Below are positions 1 to 9,024 of a stretch of 64,000 bases of DNA, in pieces; the first letter of the stretch is position 1; the number at the start of each line of letters is the position of its first letter. The DNA comes from an uncultured Ruminococcus sp. (lineage in GTDB: Bacteria; Bacillota; Clostridia; Oscillospirales; Ruminococcaceae). The DNA lies in NCBI GenBank assembly GCA_934463425.1, contig CAKSJP010000009.1, positions 1 to 64,000 on the forward strand. Direction: 5' to 3'. The translations under genes and the position numbers were made by a program. The notes beneath the pieces were generated by a model. It was not told the DNA's origin and did no database searches. It was given only the letters and a program-made list of their open reading frames with translations.

Positions 1-52
1 CCTTTATCAGACTTCCTACACTTGAAAAGTGCGAACATAAAAATAGTTTCAT
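1..52 (-). CDS. Start of a peptidase E-like gene (N-terminus only)
   Basis: Only the first 17 codons lie in the window; the gene runs leftward off the edge. The readable start is MKLFLCSHFSSVGSLIK. An AAGGAG ribosome site lies at about 60-66 and a consensus promoter further upstream, so the start is well supported. The residues resemble the first beta strand of peptidase E-like (class I glutamine amidotransferase-fold, S51) proteins, which are usually about 200 aa. That family call rests on very few residues and is tentative. Confidence 0.5.
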   Translation of the reverse strand, partial: MKLFLCSHFSSVGSLIK

Positions 53-91
53 CAATATTCTCCTTTATAAATTCCGATTAACCACACCTTC

Positions 92-120
92 ATTATACCA
101 CACAGCCCCAACCAAGTCAA
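92..120 (-). promoter_or_regulatory. Promoter for the leftward peptidase E-like gene
   Basis: On the minus strand TTGACT (115-120), a 17-bp spacer, then TATAAT (92-97) with an extended TGG before the -10. It points at the gene starting at 52. Confidence 0.75.
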
Positions 121-197
121 TCCACAACCAAAATCACCGACACAGCCCCCTCCGCACCGGCTTTTTTGTGGCGAAATGCAGAATTTTCACAAAAACC

Positions 198-226
198 TTG
201 TAATCTTCACAGCTTTGGTGTATAAT
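198..226 (+). promoter_or_regulatory. Promoter of the leuB operon
   Basis: TTGTAA (198-203), 17-bp spacer, TATAAT (221-226). The leader to leuB is about 70 nt. The in-frame ATG at 176 lies upstream of this promoter, which supports the start at 302. Confidence 0.75.
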
Positions 227-301
227 GAAAGAGTATTTGTGGGACAAATGGGGTATGTCAACGATTTGTTCCGCCAAACCAAACACAAAGGAGTCTTTCC
301 C

Positions 302-1387
302 ATGAATTTCAATATTGCATTGCTCCGCGGCGACGGTATCGGCCCGGAGATCGTAGACAGCGCTGTGGCTGTTCTCCACAAGATCGGCGAGAAATACGGT
401 CACACCTTCACCTGCACCCCGTACCTCATCGGCGGCTGTGCGATCGACGCCACCGGCATTCCCCTGCCGAAAGAGACCATTGACGGCTGTCTGGCAAGCG
501 ACAGTGTCCTGCTGGGCGCTGTGGGCGGTGCAGTCGGTCACAACAAGTGGGATCAGATGCCGCCGCATCTCCGCCCGGAAAAGGCGCTGCTGGGCATCCG
601 TGAGGCTCTGGGACTGTTCACCAACCTCCGTCCGGCAAAGCTGTATCCGGCTCTGAAGGGTGACTGCCCCCTCCGGGAAGATATCGTGGCAAAGGGCTTC
701 GACATCATGATGGTTCGCGAACTGACCGGCGGCATCTACTTCGGCGAACGGGGCAGACGGGAAGGCAAGAACGGCGAAGAAGCATATGACACCGAGTGCT
801 ACAGCAAGATGGAAGTAGAGCGTATCGCCCGTGTGGCTTTTGAGACCGCCCAGAAGCGGAACAAGAACGTCATCAGCATCGACAAGGCAAACGTCCTGGA
901 AAGCTCCCGTCTGTGGCGTGAAGTGGTTCACGAAGTGGCAAAGGACTATCCGGATGTGACCCTCACCGATATGCTGGTAGACAACGCAGCCATGCAGCTG
1001 GTCAAGAATCCCAGACAGTTCGACGTAGTTGTCACCTCCAATATGTTCGGCGACATTCTGTCCGATGAGGCTTCCCAGATCACCGGTTCTATCGGTATGC
1101 TGCCGTCCGCATCCCTGGGCGCAACCAAGCGCGGCATGTACGAGCCGATCCACGGTTCTGCACCGGATATCGCCGGACAGAACAAGGCAAACCCCATCGC
1201 AACCATTCTCTCCGCAGCCATGATGCTCCGCTATTCCTTCGACCTCATGGACGAAGCACAGGCAATCGAAGATGCTGTGGACGCATATCTGAATGCAGGC
1301 TACCGCACTGCCGATCTGGCTGGCGAGGGCGTAACGCCGCTGTCCTGCACGGAATGCACCGAAAAGATCATTGCACTGCTGAAATAA
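302..1387 (+). CDS. leuB: 3-isopropylmalate dehydrogenase
   Basis: Oxidatively decarboxylates 3-isopropylmalate to 2-oxoisocaproate using NAD in leucine synthesis; cytoplasmic dimer. The 361-aa product has the N-terminal RGDGIGPE motif, the [13 protein letters not shown] metal/substrate region near residue 245 and the [14 protein letters not shown] nucleotide loop near 285, with full family length. The start at 302 is chosen because AAAGGAG precedes it and the longer in-frame start at 176 lies before the promoter. It is first in a tight operon with a DUF815 ATPase and ilvA (gaps 47 and 27 nt). Other leu genes are not in the window. Confidence 0.95.
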   Translation: MNFNIALLRGDGIGPEIVDSAVAVLHKIGEKYGHTFTCTPYLIGGCAIDATGIPLPKETIDGCLASDSVLLGAVGGAVGHNKWDQMPPHLRPEKALLGIREALGLFTNLRPAKLYPALKGDCPLREDIVAKGFDIMMVRELTGGIYFGERGRREGKNGEEAYDTECYSKMEVERIARVAFETAQKRNKNVISIDKANVLESSRLWREVVHEVAKDYPDVTLTDMLVDNAAMQLVKNPRQFDVVVTSNMFGDILSDEASQITGSIGMLPSASLGATKRGMYEPIHGSAPDIAGQNKANPIATILSAAMMLRYSFDLMDEAQAIEDAVDAYLNAGYRTADLAGEGVTPLSCTECTEKIIALLK

Positions 1388-1434
1388 GCGGTGTTTCCCT
1401 GATACTAACATAAAAACCGAAAGAGATGACCCAT

Positions 1435-2622
1435 ATGACTCCCAGAGAAGAAATCGGATACGGGCTGGATGCCCTTGTGATCTTCCGCAGTTTGCAGCAG
1501 GATCCCGTGATCCGGGCGCTGATGCAGTTCTGCCACACCGACAAGGAAAATACCCCGGCACAGATCCGCTTTTACAGCGCTATGGTCTCCGCCCTGTATG
1601 AACGGGCAGACGACCTCACCGGCTATCTGGAACAGATCGTTCTGGAACATGAAAACGTCTATGTGCAGCGTGCCGGTGCAGGCGAACCTATCTCCCCGAA
1701 CCTGGAGAACTGCCTGCACACGGAACTGAAGCTGCTCAACCGCATCGCCATGCTGACCCCTGCCATGATCCAGGCAGAGATGCAGACCAGCATTCCCCTG
1801 CCGGCATGGCAGACCCACAAGACCGACCTGGACACGCTCTACACCCAGCGTGTGGCGGAGATCTCCAAGCACGGCTACGGCATCTATGCACGGCACCACA
1901 TGTTCACCGTGGGCGCAAGCGGCGAGTTGATTCCGGTGCAGTATCCCGATCCCATCTCCCTGGAACACATGGTGGGATACGAACGGGAGCGCAGCATCGT
2001 GGTGGACAACACCAAGGCGCTTCTGGCAGGCAAATACGCCTCTAATGTTCTCCTCGCCGGAGACGCCGGCACGGGCAAATCTGCCACTGTCAAGGCGATC
2101 GCCAACGCGTTCAAGAACGATGGTCTGCGGCTCATTGAGCTGAACAAGGATCAGCTGTGCTATATTCCCCAGATCATGGATCATCTGTGCAAGAATCCGC
2201 TGAAATTCATCCTCTTCATCGACGACCTGACGTTCTCCGAGGATGACCCCAACTTCGGCACACTGAAAGCGACCCTGGAGGGCAGCATTGCGGCGCGGAT
2301 GCGGAACACTGTCATCTACGCCACCAGCAACCGGCGGCATCTGGTCAAGGAGACCTTCGACGACGGCAGCGACAAGCACTCCAATGACACCGTGCAGGAG
2401 CGTATCTCTCTGTCAGAGCGGTTCGGCATCACCATCACCTACAGCCGGCCGCAGAAAAACCTCTATCTGGAGATCGTCCACGCTCTGGCGGAACAGAACG
2501 GCCTGGACATCCCCGCAGAGGAACTGGACGCACAGGCAGAACAGTTTGCTCTCCAGAAGAGCGGCAGAAGCGCCCGTGCTGCGAAACAGCTCATCGACCA
2601 GCTTCTCACACAGCATTCTTAA
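1435..2622 (+). CDS. DUF815-family AAA ATPase
   Basis: A 395-aa ATP-binding protein of the DUF815 family, function unknown. Visible features are a helical N-terminal half, a Walker A loop GDAGTGKS near residue 208, a Walker B-like FILFIDDLTF strand near 265, a sensor-like ATSNRRH segment near 300, and a C-terminal helical lid. I chose the ATG at 1435 over 1426 because GAAAGAGA at about 1419-1426 is then correctly spaced. It sits between leuB and ilvA with short gaps, so it should be co-transcribed with branched-chain amino acid genes. No substrate can be inferred from sequence. Confidence 0.85.
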   Translation: MTPREEIGYGLDALVIFRSLQQDPVIRALMQFCHTDKENTPAQIRFYSAMVSALYERADDLTGYLEQIVLEHENVYVQRAGAGEPISPNLENCLHTELKLLNRIAMLTPAMIQAEMQTSIPLPAWQTHKTDLDTLYTQRVAEISKHGYGIYARHHMFTVGASGELIPVQYPDPISLEHMVGYERERSIVVDNTKALLAGKYASNVLLAGDAGTGKSATVKAIANAFKNDGLRLIELNKDQLCYIPQIMDHLCKNPLKFILFIDDLTFSEDDPNFGTLKATLEGSIAARMRNTVIYATSNRRHLVKETFDDGSDKHSNDTVQERISLSERFGITITYSRPQKNLYLEIVHALAEQNGLDIPAEELDAQAEQFALQKSGRSARAAKQLIDQLLTQHS

Positions 2623-2649
2623 TCTTATTATGGAAAGGAAGTCCTATCC

Positions 2650-3846
2650 ATGCTGACATTGGATAAAATCTATCAAGCAAGCCACGTGCTCCGGAGCGTG
2701 ATCCGGAAAACGGATCTGATCCAGGCGCCGAAGCTCTGTCCGGACTGTGATCTGTTCCTCAAGACAGAGAATCTCCAGGTCACCGGTTCTTTTAAGGTTC
2801 GCGGTGCCTACTACATGATGTCCCAGCTGACAGAAGAAGAAAAGGCGCGGGGCGTTATCGCCTGCTCTGCCGGCAACCACGCCCAGGGTGTGGCACTGGC
2901 TGCGGCAAAGAACAACATGAAAGCCCTCATCTGCCTGCCGGACGGCGCGCCGATCTCCAAGGTAGAAGCTACCAAGAGCTACGGTGCAGAGGTCTGCATG
3001 GTCAAGGGTGTCTATGACGATGCCTACAACAAGGCTGTAGAGCTCCAGAAGGAGCACAACTACACCTTTGTACACCCCTTCGACAACGAAAACGTCATTG
3101 CCGGACAGGGCACCATTGGTCTGGAGATCCTGGATCAGATGGCAGACGTAGATGCCGTTATCGTCCCCATCGGCGGCGGCGGACTGATCTCCGGTGTGGC
3201 GTTTGCCATCAAGCAGCTGAACCCGAACATCAAGGTTTACGGCGTACAGGCAAGCGGCGCACCCAGCATGTATGAATCCATCCACAATGATAAGATCACC
3301 TGTCTGGATTCCGTTTCCACCATTGCCGACGGTATCGCCGTCAAGGAACCGGGGCCCCACACCTTTGAGTATGTCAAGAAGTATGTGGACGATATCGTCA
3401 CCGTGACCGACGATGAAATTTCCGCCGCTATCCTGGCGCTGATCGAAAAGCAGAAGCTGATCGCAGAGGGCGCAGGTGCTGCATCTGTGGCTGCGGCGAT
3501 GTTCCACAAGGTTCCCGTAGAGGGCAAGAAAGTGGTTTGCCTGGTTTCCGGCGGCAATATCGACGTAACCATCCTGTCCCGTGTCATCAAGCGCGGTCTG
3601 CTCATGTCCGGCAGAAGCTGCATGCTCAACATTGAGCTGCTGGACAAGCCGGGTCAGCTGAAGGATGTTTCCCGCATTATCGCCGATCTGGGCGGAAATG
3701 TCATTTCCATCCACCACGAGCGTGCCAACGAGGGCAGCGACATCAACGGCTGCTTCCTGCGCATCACCATGGAGACGAGAGACTATGCCCATATCCAGGA
3801 GATCCGCAGCGCCCTCATGGAAGCAGGATTCCATCTGGTGGACTAA
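2650..3846 (+). CDS. ilvA: Threonine ammonia-lyase (with C-terminal ACT domain)
   Basis: PLP enzyme converting threonine to 2-oxobutanoate and ammonia, the entry to isoleucine synthesis. The 398-aa protein has the PLP lysine in TGSFKVRGA (Lys49), the phosphate-binding PIGGGGLISG loop near residue 175 and a C-terminal ACT-like domain (about 325-398, starting at MLNIELLDKPGQL). It is shorter than the E. coli biosynthetic enzyme, which has a longer regulatory region, and matches the one-ACT-domain Firmicutes type. AGGAAG precedes the start. It closes the leuB operon, and ridA, which clears its reactive by-product, follows after a repeat-rich gap. Confidence 0.92.
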   Translation: MLTLDKIYQASHVLRSVIRKTDLIQAPKLCPDCDLFLKTENLQVTGSFKVRGAYYMMSQLTEEEKARGVIACSAGNHAQGVALAAAKNNMKALICLPDGAPISKVEATKSYGAEVCMVKGVYDDAYNKAVELQKEHNYTFVHPFDNENVIAGQGTIGLEILDQMADVDAVIVPIGGGGLISGVAFAIKQLNPNIKVYGVQASGAPSMYESIHNDKITCLDSVSTIADGIAVKEPGPHTFEYVKKYVDDIVTVTDDEISAAILALIEKQKLIAEGAGAASVAAAMFHKVPVEGKKVVCLVSGGNIDVTILSRVIKRGLLMSGRSCMLNIELLDKPGQLKDVSRIIADLGGNVISIHHERANEGSDINGCFLRITMETRDYAHIQEIRSALMEAGFHLVD

Positions 3847-4240
3847 GCAGAATCCGGAAAAAGCCGTACGGCGACGGGCAGATGTGGGCATCTGCCCCTA
3901 CGATATTGTAGTCTTTCACATCTCATAGATTAGGCTCCCTTGAAAAGGGAGCTGGCAGCCGCAGGCTGACTGAGGGATTAATCCCCCTTTCCCTTCGGGA
4001 CATCCCAGCACAAGGCACACCCTACGGACGCCTTTTCAAGTGGGAACAATGCGACTCCTCTGCCCTGCCGGGCATCTCCTCTATAAGAGGAGACTCTTCT
4101 TTTGGCTCCCCTAACAGGGGAGCTGGCAAGCCGTAGGCTTGACTGAGGGGTTAATTCCCTGTCAACTTACGCCTGTATCCCAAGCACAAAGCAGATAATT
4201 TTCATCATGACACCGATATCAAAGAAAAGAGGTTTTTATC
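3847..4240. repeat. Repeat-rich gap between ilvA and ridA
   Basis: There is no gene in this 394-bp stretch. It holds one unit of a small palindromic repeat (GGGCAGATGTGGGCATCTGC core, 3876-3902, family D here) and two units of a second repeat (3933-4000 and 4103-4160) sharing GGCTCCC...GGGAGCTGGCA and GACTGAGGG. These look like dispersed REP/MITE-type sequences able to fold as hairpins. No clear promoter for ridA was recognised. Confidence 0.6.
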
Positions 4241-4618
4241 ATGGATACCATCTATACCAAGAACGCACCGGACGCAATCGGCCCGTATTCCCAGGCAGTG
4301 AGAATCGGCGATATGCTGTACACCTCTGGCCAGATTGCCATTAACCCGGCAACCGGCAATGTAGAAGCTACTGACATTGTGGGACAGTCCAAGCAGGTTA
4401 TGTCCAACCTGAAAGCCGTTCTGGAAGCCGCAGGCACCAGCTTCGACAAGGTTGTCAAGACCACCTGCTTCCTCAAGGACGTGGCACGGGATTTCGGCGC
4501 ATTCAATGAGGTCTATGCAGAAGCCATGGGCGACGCAAAGCCGGCAAGAAGCTGTGTGGGCGTGGCAGACCTGCCCAAGGGTGTGCTGGTAGAGGTTGAG
4601 GTTATCGCTGCGCTGTAA
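4241..4618 (+). CDS. ridA: RidA family enamine/imine deaminase
   Basis: RidA hydrolyses reactive 2-aminoacrylate and 2-aminocrotonate released by PLP dehydratases, protecting other PLP enzymes. The 125-aa product has the family length, the N-terminal PDAIGPYSQAV motif, the CFLKDVARDF segment and the conserved Arg in AKPARSCVGV near residue 105 that binds the substrate carboxylate. Its position directly after ilvA, the main source of these intermediates, fits this role. A strong terminator follows. Confidence 0.95.
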   Translation: MDTIYTKNAPDAIGPYSQAVRIGDMLYTSGQIAINPATGNVEATDIVGQSKQVMSNLKAVLEAAGTSFDKVVKTTCFLKDVARDFGAFNEVYAEAMGDAKPARSCVGVADLPKGVLVEVEVIAAL

Positions 4619-4645
4619 GCGGTAGGCTTCAAGCGGAGAAAAGAG

Positions 4646-4680
4646 AAAGCGGAGGACGTTTTGGACGTTCTCCGCTTTTT
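4646..4680 (+). terminator. Terminator after ridA
   Basis: The stem AAAGCGGAG...CTCCGCTTT with a small inner stem ends in a run of T, 27 nt after the ridA stop. Confidence 0.8.
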
Positions 4681-4903
4681 GTGTGATAACAAAATGTATT
4701 TTACTTATACTCCTTTTCGTAGGAAGAGTTCTTGTACAATAATACTTTCCTTCTGTTCTATTAGTAAAATTCTTGTTTTTCAAATAGTTAGAACAAAAAA
4801 CAGAGTTGATAATAAGTGGATTAAGAATTGACATAGATATACAGATTAAAGCAATCGTTATCACCATTTTCATTCGTAAAATCACCAAAATCCATATAGA
4901 TGA

Positions 4904-5350
4904 TTAGCTTAGAGTATACATTACGCTAAGATAATCATATGCATGATATTTCCATGTAATAGTTACTCCGTTTTCAGTGACAGTTTCCTCTCCATCTAAT
5001 GCGGAAGTTTTCGACATTCTTTTTACAACAGAATCGGATATCCCCAAAGTATCATTAATTTCAACAACATAAGACATCACTTCACTTACGCCTTTATCAA
5101 AAAAGTCGTTATGAATCTCTCTTATCGTTTTGTCAGTAATAGTATCATCTTGTATTATATATTCTACTTCAAATGAAATATAAGATCCATCTGAACCAAC
5201 AGAACAATCAGAATATTCGGTTTCACCACATGAATCCACAGCAGCATTATATGCAGACGTCAGATCAGGAGTTTCTTCTTTTCCAGAACAACCAACCATG
5301 GAAGAAAGCATTACTCCCAATGTTACAATAGCCATCAATTTCTTTTTCAC
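4904..5350 (-). CDS. Putative small lipoprotein
   Basis: A 148-aa protein with a typical lipoprotein signal: MKKK, a hydrophobic stretch and lipobox SSMVGC with Cys21, so it should be anchored to the outer face of the membrane. The mature part is acidic with an alternating beta-type pattern; I recognise no domain. It follows a zinc-ribbon membrane protein on the same strand (gap 49 nt), so the two are probably co-expressed. This segment is clearly more AT-rich than its neighbours, which may indicate acquisition. Confidence 0.75.
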   Translation of the reverse strand: MKKKLMAIVTLGVMLSSMVGCSGKEETPDLTSAYNAAVDSCGETEYSDCSVGSDGSYISFEVEYIIQDDTITDKTIREIHNDFFDKGVSEVMSYVVEINDTLGISDSVVKRMSKTSALDGEETVTENGVTITWKYHAYDYLSVMYTLS

Positions 5351-5399
5351 TTCTAAACATCCTCCATTTTAACTTTTATTTTGTGTTACTGATTTTTTC

Positions 5400-5774
5400 T
5401 TAATGATTCAGATTTCGCAGTCTATTGAGATCATGTGCTTCCTGCATTCTTATCGAATTCATTTGTGCCAACCGCGCATCGATACTTACAAATATAATAA
5501 GATACACGACAAAAGAAACGATTCCGGCAATCAGATAAGCTTTTCCAGAACGTGTTTTTCCCTTGGCTAGATTGACTATTCCCATAATAATTCCAACAAT
5601 GGGAATCAGAATAGACAATATAATGAGTCCAACATTCGCCGGTTCATTTGCATCTCTCAATCGGAGATCACATGACTTTTTCTTTGTATTTGTAAAATTG
5701 TCCGTCGGTGAACCGCATTTTACGCAAATTACAGCATCATCCATAATCTCCGCTCCGCATTTTTTACAAAACAT
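5400..5774 (-). CDS. Zinc-ribbon membrane protein
   Basis: A 124-aa protein starting with a zinc ribbon (MFCKKCGAEI...CVKCGSP: two CxxC pairs in the first 21 residues). A polar linker and two predicted membrane helices (about 48-67 and 76-98) follow, with a short polar tail. This layout is common in small Firmicutes envelope or regulatory proteins of unknown function. GGAGG is well placed before the ATG. A run of 16 T on the coding strand about 65 bp upstream lies in the likely promoter (see findings). Confidence 0.75.
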   Translation of the reverse strand: MFCKKCGAEIMDDAVICVKCGSPTDNFTNTKKKSCDLRLRDANEPANVGLIILSILIPIVGIIMGIVNLAKGKTRSGKAYLIAGIVSFVVYLIIFVSIDARLAQMNSIRMQEAHDLNRLRNLNH

Positions 5775-5838
5775 TTTTCAACATCCTCCAATGTATTTTT
5801 TGTCGAATCATCATTCAACTTATTACAGTGTAACATAC

Positions 5839-5854
5839 AAAAAAAAAAAAAAAA
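5839..5854 (-). repeat. 16-nt homopolymer upstream of the zinc-ribbon gene
   Basis: Sixteen A on the + strand (T on the coding strand) lie between a weak -35-like TTGTTT and -10 candidates (TATGTT 5832-5837 or TACACT 5827-5832). Tract length would set the spacer. Confidence 0.6.
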
Positions 5855-5928
5855 CAAGTACAGTTTATTTCTATTCTGTAAACGTTGATAAAAAGACCTG
5901 CAGAAGCCAAAATCTGTTAGCCTGCTTT

Positions 5929-5955
5929 GCGGGCGAACACTGTTCGCCCCTACAA
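5929..5955. repeat. Family D palindromic repeat
   Basis: The palindrome GGGCGAACACTGTTCGCCC followed by CTACAA is the same layout as units at 3876-3902 and 31393-31420: a palindromic core followed by CCTAC. Confidence 0.6.
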
Positions 5956-6107
5956 TTCTGAAAATGGTGTAACTATAATGAAACCGATTTTCTTGAAAAG
6001 AGGAATCCATGTTCGCAAAGCGTACTTGGGGAAATATCCCCCCTGTCAGTTCTTTTTTCAAGATATGGCTTTGTTAAAAAATAATTGTATTTGTCTAAAA
6101 AGCTTTC

Positions 6108-6136
6108 TTGACAAATCCGGCTTTCTGTGATAAACT
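6108..6136 (+). promoter_or_regulatory. Promoter of ychF
   Basis: TTGACA (6108-6113), 17-bp spacer, TAAACT (6131-6136). A TATAAT at 6136-6141 is present but would need a 22-bp spacer. Confidence 0.6.
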
Positions 6137-6201
6137 ATAATATGTATGTCAATTCCCGGCGTATCGCCGGATAATCTTGAAAAAAAGGTGGAACTGTTAC
6201 A

Positions 6202-7296
6202 ATGAAATTAGGTATGGTCGGGCTGCCCAACGTGGGCAAAAGCACCCTGTTCAACGCCCTGACAAATGCAGGCGCAGAGTCGGCAAACTATCCGTTCTGC
6301 ACCATTGAAAAAAATGTCGGTATCGTTTCCGTTCCGGATGCTCGTCTGGACAAGCTGGCAGAAATGTACGATCCGGACAAGTTCACCCCGGCAACTCTGG
6401 AATTTGTGGATATCGCCGGTCTGGTAAAAGGCGCATCCAAGGGCGAAGGTCTGGGCAACAAGTTCCTGGGCGATATCCGGGAGGTAGACGCCATCGTCCA
6501 TGTGGTACGCTGCTTTGAGGATGACAACATCATCCATGTAGACGGCAGAATCAACCCGGCATCGGACATCGAGACCATTAACCTGGAGCTGATCTTCTCC
6601 GATATGGAAATGGTGGCACGCCGCATCGACCGCACCAAAAAGGCACTGAAGGGCGACAAAAAGCTTCAGGCACAGGTAGACTTTCTGGAACGTCTCCAGG
6701 CGCATCTGGAAGAGGGCAAGTCTGCCCGCGGCTTCGACTTTACCGAGGATGAGCTGAGCTGGATCCACGATATGCCCCTGCTGTCTGCAAAGCCGGTGAT
6801 CTATGCCGCAAATATGAGCGAAGAGGATTTCCGCAGCGGTGTGGATAAAAACGAGCACTATCAGGAAGTCAAGGCAATCGCCGAAGCAGAGCACGCCGCT
6901 GTGCTGCCCATCTGTGCAAAGATCGAAGAGGATATCGCAGACATGGAAGCAGACGACAAGGCAATGTTCCTGGAGGATCTGGGGCTGGAAGAATCCGGTC
7001 TGAACCGCATCATCCGGGAGGGCTATTCTCTGCTGGGTCTCATCTCTTATCTGACTGCCGGCAAGCAGGAAGTCCGGGCATGGACGATCACCAAGGGCAC
7101 AAAAGCGCCCCAGGCTGCCGGAAAGATCCACACTGACTTTGAAAAGGGCTTTATCCGTGCCGAGGTCGTTTCTTATGATGACCTGATGGCATGCGGCTCT
7201 ATGGCTGCTGCCAAGGAAAAGGGGCTGGTGCGCCTGGAGGGCAAGGAGTATGTGATGCAGGACGGCGACATTGTACTGTTCCGCTTTAACGTATAA
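6202..7296 (+). CDS. ychF: Redox-regulated ATPase YchF (Obg family)
   Basis: A universally conserved ATPase of the Obg family that binds the ribosome/proteasome-like machinery and is linked to oxidative stress; it prefers ATP to GTP. The 364-aa product has the P-loop GLPNVGKS (7-14), the switch region DIAGLVKGASKGEGLGNKFL, a NMSE motif in place of the GTP-specifying NKxD near residue 202, and the C-terminal TGS-like domain (about 280-364). AAGGTGG precedes the start. It appears monocistronic, with its own promoter and terminator. Confidence 0.95.
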   Translation: MKLGMVGLPNVGKSTLFNALTNAGAESANYPFCTIEKNVGIVSVPDARLDKLAEMYDPDKFTPATLEFVDIAGLVKGASKGEGLGNKFLGDIREVDAIVHVVRCFEDDNIIHVDGRINPASDIETINLELIFSDMEMVARRIDRTKKALKGDKKLQAQVDFLERLQAHLEEGKSARGFDFTEDELSWIHDMPLLSAKPVIYAANMSEEDFRSGVDKNEHYQEVKAIAEAEHAAVLPICAKIEEDIADMEADDKAMFLEDLGLEESGLNRIIREGYSLLGLISYLTAGKQEVRAWTITKGTKAPQAAGKIHTDFEKGFIRAEVVSYDDLMACGSMAAAKEKGLVRLEGKEYVMQDGDIVLFRFNV

Positions 7297-7324
7297 GCAC
7301 CTGTTTCAACCAAACAATCCAACA

Positions 7325-7363
7325 AACGAGGCAGAGCGGTCACCGTATTCCTGCCTCGTTTTT
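7325..7363 (+). terminator. Terminator after ychF
   Basis: The inverted repeat ACGAGGCAG...CTGCCTCGT is followed by TTTT. Confidence 0.75.
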
Positions 7364-7400
7364 CGCCGCAATGACCGCATAGAAAGGAAGTTATGCCTAT

Positions 7401-8870
7401 ATGCAAATGAAAGAAAAGAAACCCTCTGTTTTTGAGATCGACTCCATCCCGAAAGCCGTGGCAACACTGGCGATCCCGTCCGTGCTGAGTATGCTGGTCA
7501 CCGTGCTGTACAACATGGTGGATACGGTCTTTGTGGGACAGACCCACGACCCCTATCAGATGAATGCCGTCTCTATGGCCACTCCGGTATTTATGATCCT
7601 CATGGCATTCGGCAATCTGTTCGGCATCGGCGGCTGCGCCTTTATCTCCCGCTCTCTGGGCGCACGGGAATATGCGCGCGTAAAAAAGATCAGCAGCTTC
7701 AGCTTCTGGGGCGCAGTCTTTGTGGGGCTGCTCTCCACCCTGGCGCTGACACTGGGCGTAAATTGGATCTTACCGCTGGTAGGTGCAGATGCTTCTGCCA
7801 ATATCGCCCATATTTCCAAGGATATTTCCGGCGATGCCTATGACAAGCTGGTGCAGAACTATCAGAACCTGGAACAATACACCAGAGACTACTTGTTCTA
7901 CATCGGCGTGGGTGCGATCCCCACTGTCCTGAGCAGTGCCATGAGCAACCTGGTCAAGGGCGAGGGCGCGGCGAAGGTCTCCATGTTCGGCATGATGATC
8001 GGTGCTGTGACCAACATCATCCTCGACCCCATTATGATCCTCGCCATGGGCATGGGCGTCAAGGGTGCAGCCATTGCCACCAGCATCGGCAACACCGTAG
8101 CGATGCTGTTCTACTTGATCTATCTCAAGGTGAGCCGCACCATGCTCTCCCCGAACCCCAAGCATTTCACTGTAAAAAACGGGATTTTCGCCGGCGTATT
8201 CTCCATTGGCGTTCCCATGTTCCTCACCAATGTGCTGATGAGCCTGTCCAATCTGGTGCTGAACCGACTGCTGAACAACATCGATGTTCTCGCCACCGGC
8301 GGTATGGGCATCGCCATGAAAGCAAATATGCTGGTGGTATTCATTCAGCTGGGCATCGGTATCGGCATTCAGCCCCTGGTCGGCTTCCACTACGGCGCGC
8401 GGAACTTCACCAAGATGACCAAGGTGGTACGGTTCAGCATGGTCTGCACATTGATACTGGGCGCTGCGGTAACCGCACTGTACTACCTGTTTACCGAGCC
8501 GATCATCAGCATCTTTATGACCTCCGGCTCGTCCGGCTCTGTGGCAGATGTTACTGCACAGCAAAACTACGCCGTACAGATGCTCCGGGCGCTGATGATC
8601 TCCGGGCCGTTCCTGGGCATCATCTTCGTAAACAACAACGCCTTCCAGGGCATGGGACACGGTCTGGCTTCTCTGATCCTGTCCGTCAGCCGCCAGGGAT
8701 TCATCTTCCTGCCGGTACTGTTCATTGCCAACGCCCTGATCGGTCTGGACGGTCTGATCTTCGCCCAGCCCATTGCAGATATCTGCTCCGTCATCATGGC
8801 GCTGATCATGATGGAAATCATCAGGCACCGAGACAAGCAAATGCTGAAGCCCGGCGTGAGAAAAGCGTAA
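7401..8870 (+). CDS. MATE family efflux transporter
   Basis: A 489-aa polytopic membrane protein with the twelve-helix MATE layout in two halves. Recognisable parts are the N-terminal P-x-V-L-S-M-L...YNMVDTVFVG helix, the GIGGCAFISRSLGA segment and the second-half SNLVLNRLLNN...GIGIGIQPLVGFHYGAR region. Such proteins export cationic drugs or metabolites using a Na or H gradient; the substrate is unknown. The insert of about 40 residues between helices 3 and 4 is typical of the Clostridia subgroup. GAAAGGAAG precedes the start. A 46-bp A repeat and a bidirectional terminator follow. Confidence 0.92.
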   Translation: MQMKEKKPSVFEIDSIPKAVATLAIPSVLSMLVTVLYNMVDTVFVGQTHDPYQMNAVSMATPVFMILMAFGNLFGIGGCAFISRSLGAREYARVKKISSFSFWGAVFVGLLSTLALTLGVNWILPLVGADASANIAHISKDISGDAYDKLVQNYQNLEQYTRDYLFYIGVGAIPTVLSSAMSNLVKGEGAAKVSMFGMMIGAVTNIILDPIMILAMGMGVKGAAIATSIGNTVAMLFYLIYLKVSRTMLSPNPKHFTVKNGIFAGVFSIGVPMFLTNVLMSLSNLVLNRLLNNIDVLATGGMGIAMKANMLVVFIQLGIGIGIQPLVGFHYGARNFTKMTKVVRFSMVCTLILGAAVTALYYLFTEPIISIFMTSGSSGSVADVTAQQNYAVQMLRALMISGPFLGIIFVNNNAFQGMGHGLASLILSVSRQGFIFLPVLFIANALIGLDGLIFAQPIADICSVIMALIMMEIIRHRDKQMLKPGVRKA

Positions 8871-8886
8871 GCTTTATGAAAATACA

Positions 8887-8932
8887 GGCAATACCGCACA
8901 AAGAGCGTCTGGCGACTTTGTGCGGTATTGCC
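8887..8932. repeat. Repeat A1: minimal 46-bp copy of family A
   Basis: Perfect terminal inverted repeats GGCAATACCGCACAAAG / CTTTGTGCGGTATTGCC enclose GCGTCTGGCGA-type sequence, so this is an internally deleted form of the 172-bp copies at 11109 and 22084. TACA flanks it on both sides. Confidence 0.8.
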
Positions 8933-8934
8933 TA

Positions 8935-8978
8935 CAAAAATCCGGCAGCAGGAATGTCAGTCCTGCCGCCGGATTTTT
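8935..8978. terminator. Bidirectional terminator between the MATE and AKR genes
   Basis: AAAAATCCGGC...GCAGGA and TCCTGC...GCCGGATTTTTT form a long stem with T or A runs on both sides. It serves convergent genes. Confidence 0.8.
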
Positions 8979-9024
8979 TGTTGTTGCTATCTGTATCTGA
9001 CAAAAGAAATAACCGCGCCGGTTC

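Noticed and set aside
134..1561. Long leftward open frame (475 codons) across leuB
   Set aside because: It runs antisense through a clear leuB gene, has no ribosome site and no recognisable product; it is a shadow frame.
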